From positions 1-41,875 of the forward strand of contig LQMQ01000049.1 in the NCBI GenBank assembly GCA_001515205.2: a stretch of DNA of 41,875 bases, read 5' to 3'. The position numbers and the translations under genes are program-made. Positions within the stretch are counted from its first letter, which is position 1, and every line of letters starts with the position of its first letter. The DNA is from Candidatus Hadarchaeum yellowstonense. Its GTDB lineage: Archaea > Hadarchaeota > Hadarchaeia > Hadarchaeales > Hadarchaeaceae. The notes under the pieces were generated by a model. That model had not been told where the DNA came from and searched no databases. It saw only the letters and a program-made list of their open reading frames with translations. Of the stretch, positions 13,391 to 21,152 are shown piece after piece.

Positions 13391-13456
13391 CATAAATTGA
13401 AACACGGCGCCAAAAAACAAAGTCGTTAGTTCTGAAGGCAAAATATTTAAGACAAC

Positions 13457-13846
13457 TTAGACCCTGCGTCCGCGTCGGCCACCCTTTTTGCGGCATCCAT
13501 CGTGCGGTATCGGTGTGGCATCCTCTATTCTTCCTATCTTCAGTCCGGCTCTGGCAAGCGCCCTAATTGCTGCCTGAGCTCCGGGTCCTGGGGTCTTTGG
13601 CCCGCTGCCCCCGGGCGCACGAACTTTAATGTGGACGCCGATGAAGCCCTTTTCCATTGCCTCCTCAGCCGCCCGAGCCGCCGCTTGCATGGCAGCATAT
13701 GGAGACGACTCCTCCCTATCAGCCTTCACTATCATGCCACCGGAGTACCTAGCAACGGTTTCGGCTCCGGTCAGGTCGGTTATGTGGATTATCGTGTTGT
13801 TAAATGAGGAGTAAATGTGTGCTATGCCCCATTTTCCATCGGTCAA
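13457..13846 (-). CDS. rps11: Small ribosomal subunit protein uS11
   Basis: uS11 lies on the 30S platform and contacts the E site. At 129 residues it is typical, beginning [20 protein letters not shown] and ending [17 protein letters not shown], with [20 protein letters not shown] between. The start is TTG at 13846, directly beside the rps4 stop. The gene ends the S13-S4-S11 string. The usual archaeal continuation with rpoD and rpl18e is missing, and a convergent transaldolase lies 66 nt away. A T-rich run on the minus strand at about 13413-13421 may terminate transcription. Confidence 0.96.
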   Translation of the reverse strand: MTDGKWGIAHIYSSFNNTIIHITDLTGAETVARYSGGMIVKADREESSPYAAMQAAARAAEEAMEKGFIGVHIKVRAPGGSGPKTPGPGAQAAIRALARAGLKIGRIEDATPIPHDGCRKKGGRRGRRV

Positions 13847-13848
13847 TT

Positions 13849-14430
13849 TTATCCCTCTCTAACCTGTTCGTCTGACACCGCAGCCTCTAGAGCTGCCTCA
13901 TTCTTCTCTTCCGAGGGCTTTGTTTCCGTGGTCTCCACATCTTTTGGTTTGGCCCCGGCCAAAGGACTGTTGGGAAGATATCCAACCAGCGGCTCTTCTT
14001 CCAACGGAACCAGATAGCTGGGAACGTTGACGCATCTGCCCGCAATCGCGATGTGGCCATGGGTGATCAGCTGTCTCGCCTGCCACATTGTCTGGGCCAA
14101 ACCTTTCCGCTGGACTATCGTCTGAAGGCGTCTCTCCAAAAGCTTGTCAACGGTCAGCCCCAGAACATCGTCCAAAGTGGCATTTTCACTGACGAGGCCC
14201 AACCTGTGTAACCTGCTGATGAGTTGCTTGGTCTCCTTCTCGGCCTGGGGTCCAGAAGCAGCCAGCAAGTTCCGGGCTTGGCTGCGAAAGTTTCTCAACA
14301 GCGTCTGAGCCCGCCATATCTCCTCCTTTCTTCGCAGCCCGAACTTAGCCAGCATTGCATCCTCGGCATCCATGCGGGCTTTTTCCCAAGGATGAGAGGG
14401 CCTGAGATATTTCTTTCTCTGGCGTTTCAT
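13849..14430 (-). CDS. rps4: Small ribosomal subunit protein uS4
   Basis: uS4 initiates 30S assembly by binding the five-way junction of 16S rRNA. The 193-residue product has an archaeal N-terminus ([20 protein letters not shown]), the S4 RNA-binding domain near residues 103-165 ([20 protein letters not shown] then [20 protein letters not shown]), and an acidic, alanine-rich C-terminal tail that is probably disordered. GGTGG lies 7 nt before the ATG. It is sandwiched between rps13 and rps11, with 2 nt to the next gene. Confidence 0.96.
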   Translation of the reverse strand: MKRQRKKYLRPSHPWEKARMDAEDAMLAKFGLRRKEEIWRAQTLLRNFRSQARNLLAASGPQAEKETKQLISRLHRLGLVSENATLDDVLGLTVDKLLERRLQTIVQRKGLAQTMWQARQLITHGHIAIAGRCVNVPSYLVPLEEEPLVGYLPNSPLAGAKPKDVETTETKPSEEKNEAALEAAVSDEQVREG

Positions 14431-14452
14431 TTTCTACCACCTGCGCTTCAAT

Positions 14453-14983
14453 CTATGCCTTCTTAGCCTCCGCTTTTTCGGGGGCTGCGGCTTCCTTCTC
14501 CTTCTTTGCCTTGGGTTTAGCGGCTTCCTCACGCATTCTGACTTCCTTCCGTTTCACGCCAACGGTCAGTCCCTTTCTGCCAGTGGTCCTCGTGCGCTGT
14601 CCGCGTACGGGCAGCCCGAGTTCGTGCCTGATCCCACGCCGGCTGCGAATGCGTCGCTCTCTACCTATGTCAGAACGAATGGTGATATCAACATCAGGGC
14701 CGATCAGGTGAATGTCCTTACCAGTTTCATAATCCTTTCTCCGGTTGAGCATCCAGCTGGGAAAACCGTACTGGGAAGGGTTTTTAAGGACGTTTTCCAG
14801 CTGTTCCACCTGTTCCTTGCTGAGATCACCGAGCTTCATCGATGGATCTATCCCGGCGACAAGGGCCGCTGCTCTGGCGTAGGAAAAGCTGACGCCCTTG
14901 ATGTCCGTCAGCGCCAGCTGGACCTTTTTTTCGCCGGACAGGTCCTTCCCTGCCATCCGCACTATGTGCTTGAACTCAGACAT
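14453..14983 (-). CDS. rps13: Small ribosomal subunit protein uS13
   Basis: uS13 sits in the 30S head and bridges to the 50S subunit and P-site tRNA. About 176 residues start from ATG 14983 (MSEFKHIVRMAGKDLSGEKK). The family core DIKGVSFSYARAAALVAGID and the C-terminal RGIRHELGLPVRGQRTRTTG are present. They are followed by a Lys/Ala/Glu-rich tail of about 35 residues that resembles the disordered tails of other ribosomal proteins here. An in-frame ATG at 14992 is possible, but AGAATC-like leader lacks a clear site for it. It leads the S13-S4-S11 operon. Confidence 0.96.
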   Translation of the reverse strand: MSEFKHIVRMAGKDLSGEKKVQLALTDIKGVSFSYARAAALVAGIDPSMKLGDLSKEQVEQLENVLKNPSQYGFPSWMLNRRKDYETGKDIHLIGPDVDITIRSDIGRERRIRSRRGIRHELGLPVRGQRTRTTGRKGLTVGVKRKEVRMREEAAKPKAKKEKEAAAPEKAEAKKA

Positions 14984-15022
14984 CAATCTCACGCCTTTGC
15001 CATAGACTCTTCAGGCAACCGC

Positions 15023-15032
15023 CTATTTAATC
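15023..15032 (-). promoter_or_regulatory. Probable TATA box of the rps13-rps4-rps11 operon
   Basis: The minus strand reads GATTAAATAG about 45 nt before the rps13 ATG at 14983, in a 170-nt AT-rich gap that otherwise holds no gene. The position predicts a leader of roughly 15-20 nt. Based on composition and spacing only. Confidence 0.45.
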
Positions 15033-15145
15033 GTTAATGACTGCAGTTTTGACTGTTCAGTTAATATAGTTAACTTTCAATTAAAAACCTTGGGTTAGCC
15101 CATTTTCTTTAAATATCCACCATTTTCGGCACAGCTTGAAAGGGC

Positions 15146-15156
15146 AAATAAAAAAA
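15146..15156 (-). terminator. Oligo-T terminator of tRNA-Ser(GGA)
   Basis: Directly after the encoded CCA the minus strand reads seven T, one A and three T. Archaeal RNA polymerase terminates at such U-tracts without needing a hairpin, so this probably ends the tRNA transcript. Confidence 0.6.
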
Positions 15157-15257
15157 TGGCGCCGGGGAGGGGATTTGAACCCCTGCGGCCCAAGAGGACC
15201 ACGAGCTATCCAGCACCGGCTCCAGGCTCGCGCGTTACCTGGCTACGCTACCCCGGC
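15157..15257 (-). tRNA. tRNA-Ser (anticodon GGA) with a 12-nt intron and encoded CCA
   Basis: Acceptor GCCGGGG pairs with CCCCGGC, followed by discriminator G and a genomic CCA. The D arm is GCGT...ACGC, the T arm AGGGG-TTCAAAT-CCCCT, and a class II variable arm GGTCC-TCTT-GGGCC marks serine. The anticodon stem CGAGC/GCTCG encloses 19 nt where 7 are expected. A bulge-helix-bulge fits exactly: central helix CTGG with CTGG (two G-U pairs), bulges AGC and ATA. Cutting AG^C and AT^A removes 15208-15219 at the canonical 37/38 site and leaves loop CTGGAGA, anticodon GGA. The mature tRNA shares acceptor and T arm with the tRNA-Ser at 37409-37496. Confidence 0.9.
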
Positions 15258-15278
15258 CCCAATGAAAATGTGTTTTTA

Positions 15279-15290
15279 GCTTTAAATGTC
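15279..15290 (-). promoter_or_regulatory. TATA box of tRNA-Ser(GGA)
   Basis: The minus strand reads GACATTTAAAGC; its centre is about 27 nt upstream of the mature 5' end at 15257, the normal TATA-to-start distance. This makes the tRNA an independent unit between cbf5 and the S13 operon. Confidence 0.55.
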
Positions 15291-15328
15291 ATCTAACACC
15301 AAAGATCTCCGGCACAGGCAACCGGAGT

Positions 15329-16321
15329 TCACTTCCATTTCCGTGGATAGGTGCCGGGGCCCATCACAATTCTCTCCGGCTTAGCCACAATTCCATGTTC
15401 GGCCTCATAAATTTCCTTCGAACTCATGGTTGCTCGCGCAAGGCCGATCAACTCACCTTTCAAGGTGAAAATGGCAACAAGATCTCCCGCAGATATTCCC
15501 GTCTCAACCGAAAGCACGCCCGGAGCCGCCAAGCTTGCCCCATGACAGAGAGCATCAACTGCTCCATCCCGCACCACTATCTTGGGCAAATGCTGGACTG
15601 AAGTTTCTACAGGCAATATTGCCTGCCGCAAGAGGTCCTCCCGACCCTCCTCTCGCCAAAAGGCGTAAGCATCGGAAAGATCGTGCAACCTAACTGAATC
15701 TTTTTCCGAAAACGGCCCGGTCCTGGTGCGCCGCAGCTCGCTCATATGGGCCCCGCACCCTATCGCTTCCCCCACGTCAGACATCAGTTTGCGCATGTAT
15801 GTTCCGGCTTCACAGCCCACCCGCATGAGGACATCCCTGCCCTCCCGCTCAATCAGCTCGATGTAGTAAATTTTCCTTGTTCGAAGCTGTCTTCTAACAG
15901 CCGCACGCATCGGTGGTCGCTGGTAGATTTCCCCCTGGAACTCCAGCAGAACCTGCTCCAGCCTTTGCTGCGGCACCTCACCATGGAGGTGCATCACGCC
16001 CACGTACTCCTTTCCCGAAAGCAACAGGGCCCGCGTCACCTTGGTAGCATCCTCCAAGGCCACGGGAAGAACACCGCTAACGCCGGGATCCAGGGTTCCG
16101 CCATGTCCGGCCCTCTGGATGTTGAGCAAGATCTTGATCCAAGCCACGACCTCGTGAGAGGTGGGTCCCGGTGGTTTGTCAAGGTTAATCACGCCCAGCC
16201 TGATGTGATCCCTGATCTGTCTTTTGAAAGGATCACACCCGTATGCTGGATCTGTGACGTCGTGGGCCCGGGTAAGGATCTCACGTTTGATATCTCCAGG
16301 TAACTTTCCCAAATCAAACAC
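15329..16321 (-). CDS. cbf5: tRNA/rRNA pseudouridine synthase Cbf5 (TruB family)
   Basis: aCbf5 is the catalytic subunit of H/ACA guide RNPs and can also form pseudouridine 55 in tRNA. The 330-residue product has the TruB start LGVINLDKPPGPTSHEVVAW, the catalytic block AGHGGTLDPGVSGVLPVAL with Asp78, a YVGVMHLHGEV motif and a C-terminal PUA domain from about residue 250 (KIVVRDGAVDALCHGASLAA through EAEHGIVAKPERIVM). The start is GTG at 16321, adjoining the rpl14e stop. A TTG at 16312 has a better-spaced AGGTGT and cannot be excluded. It is the last gene of the long ribosomal superoperon. Confidence 0.95.
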   Translation of the reverse strand: MFDLGKLPGDIKREILTRAHDVTDPAYGCDPFKRQIRDHIRLGVINLDKPPGPTSHEVVAWIKILLNIQRAGHGGTLDPGVSGVLPVALEDATKVTRALLLSGKEYVGVMHLHGEVPQQRLEQVLLEFQGEIYQRPPMRAAVRRQLRTRKIYYIELIEREGRDVLMRVGCEAGTYMRKLMSDVGEAIGCGAHMSELRRTRTGPFSEKDSVRLHDLSDAYAFWREEGREDLLRQAILPVETSVQHLPKIVVRDGAVDALCHGASLAAPGVLSVETGISAGDLVAIFTLKGELIGLARATMSSKEIYEAEHGIVAKPERIVMGPGTYPRKWK

Positions 16322-16555
16322 CTAAGATAAACCAGCGGCCTCAAGGGCTCGCCTTACCTCTTCGTCGGAGGCTCCACGTTGAATATCGATTTTTTTATCC
16401 GTCGGTTCTAGGTGGGCAATATTGCATCGCCTTCTTTTGACCCCCACTCCGCTCACAACCACAAAATTATTGTCCAACTGCTCCACTATCACACAGCGTC
16501 TGCCCGCTTCATGGCCTGCAATCTTTATGCAGACCCGACCTACTTCCATCACCAT
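16322..16555 (-). CDS. rpl14e: Large ribosomal subunit protein eL14
   Basis: eL14 is a small KOW-fold 50S protein of archaea and eukaryotes. The 77-residue product begins [20 protein letters not shown] and continues [20 protein letters not shown], the typical eL14 pattern. An alternative ATG two codons downstream (16549) is equally plausible. It sits 2 nt after cmk and directly abuts cbf5, the order seen in many archaea. Confidence 0.93.
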   Translation of the reverse strand: MVMEVGRVCIKIAGHEAGRRCVIVEQLDNNFVVVSGVGVKRRRCNIAHLEPTDKKIDIQRGASDEEVRRALEAAGLS

Positions 16556-16557
16556 TC

Positions 16558-17097
16558 TTACCGCCTCCTTTTCATGACAGCCTCAATCGCTGCTGCAATT
16601 ATCTTGGTCGTCTCAGCTAGGGACAATCTCTCCGTGTTGAGGACGATGTCGAAAATTGAATAATCGTTAATATCAATGTTGTACAGTTTTTTAAATCTTT
16701 TTGCCTCGCTTCTTTCCCTTTTGATCGTTTCCTCGTAAACCTCGCGATAGCTTCGGCCTTCCCGCTGTGCTATCCTTTTCACCCTAGTTTTCAGCGGTGC
16801 GGTGAGGAAGACCTTAAGATCTGCGCTCTTGGCAAACCACCCCGCCAGACGGGCATCGATCAGCACTTTGCCTCCTCTGGCGGCGTCGGCAATTTTTCGG
16901 TCGATCATCCGGTCGATGGTCGGATGAAGCTCCGCGTATCTCTGGCCCTCTTTCAACGTCAGCCCTTTTTCCTTAATCAGCTCCCTAAAGATATCTCCGG
17001 CGCAGACGTATCTCAGTCCTCTGAACCTTTTCGCCAGCGCCTTAGCCGTTGTTGATTTTCCAGCACCGTGCAGGCCGCTGATGGCAACGGCTACCAT
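16558..17097 (-). CDS. cmk: Cytidylate kinase
   Basis: It phosphorylates CMP/dCMP using ATP in pyrimidine nucleotide synthesis. The 179-residue product has the P-loop [19 protein letters not shown] at residues 7-25, then [14 protein letters not shown], the substrate segment [20 protein letters not shown] and the lid-like [20 protein letters not shown]. Length and motifs match the archaeal cmk type (short, without the bacterial insert). It lies between rpl34e and rpl14e in the usual archaeal order, 4 nt from the former. Confidence 0.94.
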   Translation of the reverse strand: MVAVAISGLHGAGKSTTAKALAKRFRGLRYVCAGDIFRELIKEKGLTLKEGQRYAELHPTIDRMIDRKIADAARGGKVLIDARLAGWFAKSADLKVFLTAPLKTRVKRIAQREGRSYREVYEETIKRERSEAKRFKKLYNIDINDYSIFDIVLNTERLSLAETTKIIAAAIEAVMKRRR

Positions 17098-17101
17098 GCT
17101 C

Positions 17102-17368
17102 TCAAGCCCTAACTTTTTCCAGCAGGACCCTTCGAGAGCAGGCTACACAGAAATAACCGGCGAAGGGCCGATTCGGCTTCCTCGAGCTGCGGGGCAGGCT
17201 GCCGATTCTTCCCCCGCTTATCCTAGGCACACCACCCAGTGGCCTGCCGCAAAGGGCACAGACCGCGCCGCCTTTCCTTTTCTCTTTGTAGTGCCTCGCC
17301 ACCCTTCCTCCGGGAGTGCGAACCTGCTTCTTTTTGTATGTCCTGGATCTGTGTCTTCGCGCGGGCAT
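17102..17368 (-). CDS. rpl34e: Large ribosomal subunit protein eL34
   Basis: eL34 is a basic zinc-binding 50S protein. The 88 residues start MPARRHRSRTYKKKQVRTPG and contain the two cysteine pairs CALC (near 37) and CVAC (near 74) expected to bind zinc. The ATG at 17368 directly follows the TAG of the insertase gene, whose last codons supply the AGGTGAT ribosome site. Confidence 0.95.
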   Translation of the reverse strand: MPARRHRSRTYKKKQVRTPGGRVARHYKEKRKGGAVCALCGRPLGGVPRISGGRIGSLPRSSRKPNRPFAGYFCVACSRRVLLEKVRA

Positions 17369-18190
17369 CTAATCACCTATTATAACTTTTCTTAAGATCT
17401 GAGAAAATCCCAGATAGGTGATGAAGTACCACCAGCCCACACCAAACACTACCAGGGGCCCGATAAAGGGAAGATCTATCCTGATGAAAGGAAGCCAAGC
17501 CACAACCCATCCCTTGAATATCTGACCTAAGGCGATCCACAAGACAAAGAGAGGAACCATGTAAATGAGCGTGGGCTTCATATTTTGCGAGGTGTTTTGC
17601 ATCATCAGCTTGTTTATCTCGGGCTGCTGCAGTTGGAGCTTGTGCACCAGCTTCATGTCCCTCTTTTTCATGGCCTCGCGATATTCCTTCTGGAATGCGT
17701 CTATCTTTGCCTTGTTCTGTTTTACCAGTTCCCAGTTCACCATCTTCTTGGATACCAGGTTCACAAAAAATGCCGCTGCAAAGGCGATCCCCATGATGAT
17801 GAAAAGAGAATATTCAAATAGAGGCGGAAGGTGGACGCCAATCAACGAAGCAGCCCGTACGACATCAGACCTCAACGAGAGGATATCGGATTCACTAGGG
17901 GACTGATAAACCACCGCAAATCTGTCTTTAATTCTATTATCAAGGGAAGGGTCTTTTTCCGCCACACCGAAACTGAAACTAATCAGGTACTCCTGGAAGG
18001 CCTGCCCAATATTGGCCTTGGCCGATTCACTGTCACCCCTGCGCAAAGAAGCGGCTGACGTGTCCAGTTTGTTGACGATATCAAACAGGCTCTCGCTGTC
18101 GCCCTGTCCTTGGGCCTGGGCCAGACCTGAAAACAGCAGCGAGGACGACACCAGCAGCACCAGCAGCAGCATCAGTTGTCTCTTCATCAT
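17369..18190 (-). CDS. EMC3/TMCO1-like (DUF106) membrane insertase with N-terminal signal and extra domain
   Basis: DUF106 proteins are archaeal relatives of the Oxa1/YidC/EMC3 superfamily that insert membrane proteins near the Sec channel. In this 273-residue protein, residues 5-26 look like a cleavable signal peptide ending AQA. Residues 27-122 form a polar, probably extracytoplasmic segment. Membrane segments follow near 125-147, 207-223 and 243-262. The cytoplasmic stretch 150-205 (KKMVNWELVKQNKAKIDAFQ onward) is a charged helical hairpin with the Met-rich QQPEINKLMMQNTSQNMKP, a family hallmark. It lies between adk and rpl34e, one gene after secY, consistent with co-translational insertion. 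The N-terminal extension is the odd part. Confidence 0.85.
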   Translation of the reverse strand: MMKRQLMLLLVLLVSSSLLFSGLAQAQGQGDSESLFDIVNKLDTSAASLRRGDSESAKANIGQAFQEYLISFSFGVAEKDPSLDNRIKDRFAVVYQSPSESDILSLRSDVVRAASLIGVHLPPLFEYSLFIIMGIAFAAAFFVNLVSKKMVNWELVKQNKAKIDAFQKEYREAMKKRDMKLVHKLQLQQPEINKLMMQNTSQNMKPTLIYMVPLFVLWIALGQIFKGWVVAWLPFIRIDLPFIGPLVVFGVGWWYFITYLGFSQILRKVIIGD

Positions 18191-18191
18191 T

Positions 18192-18770
18192 TCACCTTAG
18201 CGCTGAGACTATATTATCCACCGCTTTTTTAAACCCTTTATCACTATTCTGGACGATCAAAACCGACGCCCCGGAAAGCGCAGCATAGGCGATCGCGGCC
18301 GCACGATTTAACTGCTGGTGTTCCGCTATCTCCTCCGTCAGCTCCCTCGCCCTGCGTCGTGATTTGTCCTTGGTCCGTCTTCTTCCAATTTCCTCCGGAT
18401 CAGCCTCCACCAAAATGAGGGACTCCGGTTTTAACTCCTCCAGAACCCATCTCGGCAGGCCGGGATAGTATCCCTCCGGCTTTTTCACCAGACAATGTGT
18501 GTCAACGAGAACTGGTTTTAACCGGGCCAAGCGAGAAATGCGTCGCGCGGCTTCTCGTTGAACCCTAGAGTAGAAAGCCAAGGGCATCTCTCGCAGGGCA
18601 TCGCGATCAACCTCTCCTTTCTTAGACCTGATGATCTCCAACATCACGTCGCCATAGTTGACGTGATGATAATCGACCCCCATCGCCCTCAACACCTTAA
18701 GAGCTTCCTTGATCAGCGTCGTTTTCCCCGAGCCGGGCACACCCGTCACGATGACCAGCTTCTCACTCAC
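18192..18770 (-). CDS. adkA: Archaeal-type adenylate kinase
   Basis: It interconverts ATP plus AMP with two ADP. From GTG at 18770 the product is 192 residues (VSEKLVIVTGVPGSGKTTLI), with the P-loop GVPGSGKTT. It continues VDYHHVNYGDVMLEIIRSKK and the helix VDTHCLVKKPEGYYPGLPRW, diagnostic of the archaeal AdkA family, not the bacterial one. GGAGG lies about 7 nt before the GTG, which overlaps the secY stop by 8 nt. The longer open frame upstream runs back inside secY and is not needed. secY-adk is a classic archaeal pair. Confidence 0.95.
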   Translation of the reverse strand: MSEKLVIVTGVPGSGKTTLIKEALKVLRAMGVDYHHVNYGDVMLEIIRSKKGEVDRDALREMPLAFYSRVQREAARRISRLARLKPVLVDTHCLVKKPEGYYPGLPRWVLEELKPESLILVEADPEEIGRRRTKDKSRRRARELTEEIAEHQQLNRAAAIAYAALSGASVLIVQNSDKGFKKAVDNIVSALR

Positions 18771-20232
18771 CAAAGAGCCTCCTGACGGCCGGAAACATCT
18801 CCGCAACCTGTTCTTTAGCTATCTCCTGGTATAAGCTGTACATGATGCCCACCGTCAGGAGAATGCCCGTCCCGCTGCCCAAGGCTCCGAGAAAGTCCGC
18901 TCCCGCCGAAAGGAATCCCACAAAGGCTCCGCCGAGTAGTGCGGCGGTCATGATGTAGCGGCTCAGTACCCACTCCATCACCCTCACATCACGGCGGAAA
19001 CCAGGAATCAACATGCCCGATTCGTCCAGCTGCTTGGCCACGTCGCGCGGGCCCATTCCAGTCATGTGAACCCAGAGGTAGGCAAACCCCATGCTGGCCA
19101 GCACTAGAATTATCAGGTAAATGATGGCCCGGATGGGGTCAGCGGCAACCTGGGCCAGGCCGTTGGGAGCATCAGTGTAGTAGGAAATCCAGGGCGCCTT
19201 CAGGAGAGCGGCGAAAATCTTTAAGTTTGCAAAAACCGTCAGGGCTAAGATCACCGGAATATTGGAGGTGTAGAGAAATCTTATCGGGTAACGTCCCCTC
19301 ACCCCTCCAAACCTGCCGTAGGCCAGAGGAACCTCTATTCTCATGCTCTCGGCGTAAACCACGATGAAGAAGATGAGAATCGTCGCTATCAATCCCATCA
19401 TGTTCGGCAGGTGGGGCCTGAAAAACTCAGCGATGAAATCACCGTTGCTGAGCACCGTACCGATTATGTTGGGTATCACGCCTGTGGCCGGGTTCAGCGC
19501 CTCCCAGACCACGGTCATGGCGACACCCCCGGCTATGAAAAGGCTCACCCCGCTGCCGAAACCGTACTTGGAAACAACCTCATCCAGATAGATCACCACA
19601 GTTGCTCCCAGCGTGAGCTGCAAGACCAGCAACAGGCCTGCCGGGCTAAACAATCCCACATTCTTGCCATAATTCCCCGCCAGCACCAGCATCGATCCCT
19701 CAAAAACGGCCATGATTATCGCCAAAAACTTTTGTACTCCGGTAAACAAGGCCCGGTCCTCGCTTTCCGACAAGTTAAGGCCCACTATCTTGCTTCCCAC
19801 CAAAAGCTGCATCACTATGCCCGCGGTCACTATCGGGCCTATTCCCAGTTCCATCAGGCTACCCGCATGACTCGCCAAAACATACCTGAGCTGGCCGAAG
19901 AAATTTTGGGCCCCAGCATCCCAAACTCCGTTGCCATTCAAATCGGTGAAGGGCTCCAAAGCCGTCTCCCCGGGATCCATCACTCCGTTACCATTGGCAT
20001 CGATGAAGTCAAAGACACCGTTACCGTTGGTGTCGACAAAGGGCTCGCGCTGGGCAATACCATAGAGGGGTATCTGGGACATCAGATAGAAGATGATCAA
20101 CGCCACCCCGGTCCAGATGAATCTCTCCTTGAAGGCGACCCGTCTCTTGGGAACAGCCACTTCCGGCAGCCGGCGGATGATGGGATCCAGCGCGTAAAGC
20201 TTTGAACGCGGCTTCTCCTTAACCTCGTCCAT
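18763..20232 (-). CDS. secY: Preprotein translocase subunit SecY with a calcium-loop-like insert
   Basis: SecY is the ten-helix channel pore for secreted and membrane proteins. The start PRSKLYALDPIIRRLPEVAV, the first helix WTGVALIIFYLMSQIPLYG, and ELGIGPIVTAGIVMQLLVGS and the C-terminal LLTVGIMYSLYQEIAKEQV are normal. The 489-residue total is longer than the roughly 430-470 of most archaeal SecY. The excess is a hydrophilic insert between helix 1 and the plug region (about residues 66-112 counted from the GTG at 20241) with three repeats DTNGNGVFD, DANGNGVMD and DLNGNGVWD. I chose ATG 20232, behind GGTGA that contains the rpl15 stop. Confidence 0.97.
   Translation of the reverse strand: MDEVKEKPRSKLYALDPIIRRLPEVAVPKRRVAFKERFIWTGVALIIFYLMSQIPLYGIAQREPFVDTNGNGVFDFIDANGNGVMDPGETALEPFTDLNGNGVWDAGAQNFFGQLRYVLASHAGSLMELGIGPIVTAGIVMQLLVGSKIVGLNLSESEDRALFTGVQKFLAIIMAVFEGSMLVLAGNYGKNVGLFSPAGLLLVLQLTLGATVVIYLDEVVSKYGFGSGVSLFIAGGVAMTVVWEALNPATGVIPNIIGTVLSNGDFIAEFFRPHLPNMMGLIATILIFFIVVYAESMRIEVPLAYGRFGGVRGRYPIRFLYTSNIPVILALTVFANLKIFAALLKAPWISYYTDAPNGLAQVAADPIRAIIYLIILVLASMGFAYLWVHMTGMGPRDVAKQLDESGMLIPGFRRDVRVMEWVLSRYIMTAALLGGAFVGFLSAGADFLGALGSGTGILLTVGIMYSLYQEIAKEQVAEMFPAVRRLFGE
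19906..20046 (-). repeat. Tandem repeat inside secY encoding three EF-hand-like loops
   Basis: On the minus strand three copies of a unit encode the aspartate/asparagine/glycine loops DTNGNGVFDFID, DANGNGVMDPGE and DLNGNGVWDAGA. Copies share the DNA core AACGGTAACGG-like with silent differences, and flanks encoding EPF recur twice, suggesting internal duplication. The first two match the 12-position EF-hand/dockerin loop (acid or Asn at 1, 3, 5, Gly at 6, Asp at 9, Asp/Glu at 12). The third has Ala at 12. Confidence 0.8.
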
Positions 20233-20237
20233 CGCCT

Positions 20238-20678
20238 TCACCCAGCGATAGCCTTGCCACCCGCTTCCTCAATCTTCCGCTTGGCCGATTCAACAAAGGA
20301 TTTCGCCGTGACCTCCAGCTGATGGGTCACTTGGCCACCGCCGAGGACCTTGTCGATGCCAAGTTTATTAAGGTCCACAAAAAAGCGATCCCCCTCCCGT
20401 CTGGCCAAACCCAGCTCAACAAATTTGTCCAGATTTTCGTCTATCTCACCAACATTTATGACCCTTAGGCCGCGACGCACCGCCGCCGGTCGAGTGAACC
20501 CATGCTTGCCAAAGTAGTCCGGAAGATATCTGATGATGTAGGACCACTTGTGCTTGTGACCGCCGCTCATCCCCGTGCCGCCGCGTTCACCGCTGCCTCT
20601 TCCCCTTTTGGAACAACCCCTACCGTAAGTGCGCCTACCGCGCTGTTTTCTTACCTTTCTTCTCCTCCGAACGGTCAT
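20238..20678 (-). CDS. rpl15: Large ribosomal subunit protein uL15
   Basis: uL15 is an extended 50S assembly protein. From ATG 20678 about 146 residues follow, starting MTVRRRRKVRKQRGRRTYGR with the glycine-rich GCSKRGRGSGERGGTGMSGG arm that threads into 23S rRNA and the globular C-terminal VDLNKLGIDKVLGGGQVTHQ. GTGATT lies 4 nt before that ATG. It precedes secY, as in nearly all spc-type operons. Confidence 0.96.
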   Translation of the reverse strand: MTVRRRRKVRKQRGRRTYGRGCSKRGRGSGERGGTGMSGGHKHKWSYIIRYLPDYFGKHGFTRPAAVRRGLRVINVGEIDENLDKFVELGLARREGDRFFVDLNKLGIDKVLGGGQVTHQLEVTAKSFVESAKRKIEEAGGKAIAG

Positions 20679-20687
20679 AAGAATCAC

Positions 20688-21152
20688 TCAGATCATTCGC
20701 ATGATCAAATCGTTTATCTTTTCCCCGCGATATCCCAAATCACCCAAATCTCGGACCGGACGCTTGGTTGATTTGTAGCCTCTCTTAGGGGGATGCAGCC
20801 GGAAAACCTTTTTGACGCCGATCTCCTCCAGCTTCACGCTGCCATTATCAACCGCTGCCGCTAGCTCTGCTATGCCCTGCAAATTTGATCTTTCCCTAAC
20901 TGCCTCGTCCGTCAATTTCTTCCCACCCGGAAGTCTGCCGCGCTTCTCCAGCAAAAGCTGCAAAACGTCCGGTCTTATCTCGCCCCAAGTGATGTAGTCC
21001 TTGACCTTCTTGAGCATTCCCAGCATGGACTCATTATTGTCGACCAGGACACAGTGATTAACCCGGATCAGCCCCAGCATCCTCAGAGTGTCCTTGACCT
21101 CCTGTCTGGCGTTGATATCACTGCGAATTTTGATCACCGCGAGTTTAGCCAC
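20688..21152 (-). CDS. rpl30: Large ribosomal subunit protein uL30
   Basis: uL30 of archaea has 154 residues, longer than the bacterial form. The start LAVIKIRSDINARQEVKDTL and RMLGLIRVNHCVLVDNNESM are the ferredoxin-like core. The C-terminal extension includes FRLHPPKRGYKSTKRPVRDL. The GTG at 21152 overlaps the rps5 stop by 8 nt. Confidence 0.96.
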   Translation of the reverse strand: MAKLAVIKIRSDINARQEVKDTLRMLGLIRVNHCVLVDNNESMLGMLKKVKDYITWGEIRPDVLQLLLEKRGRLPGGKKLTDEAVRERSNLQGIAELAAAVDNGSVKLEEIGVKKVFRLHPPKRGYKSTKRPVRDLGDLGYRGEKINDLIMRMI

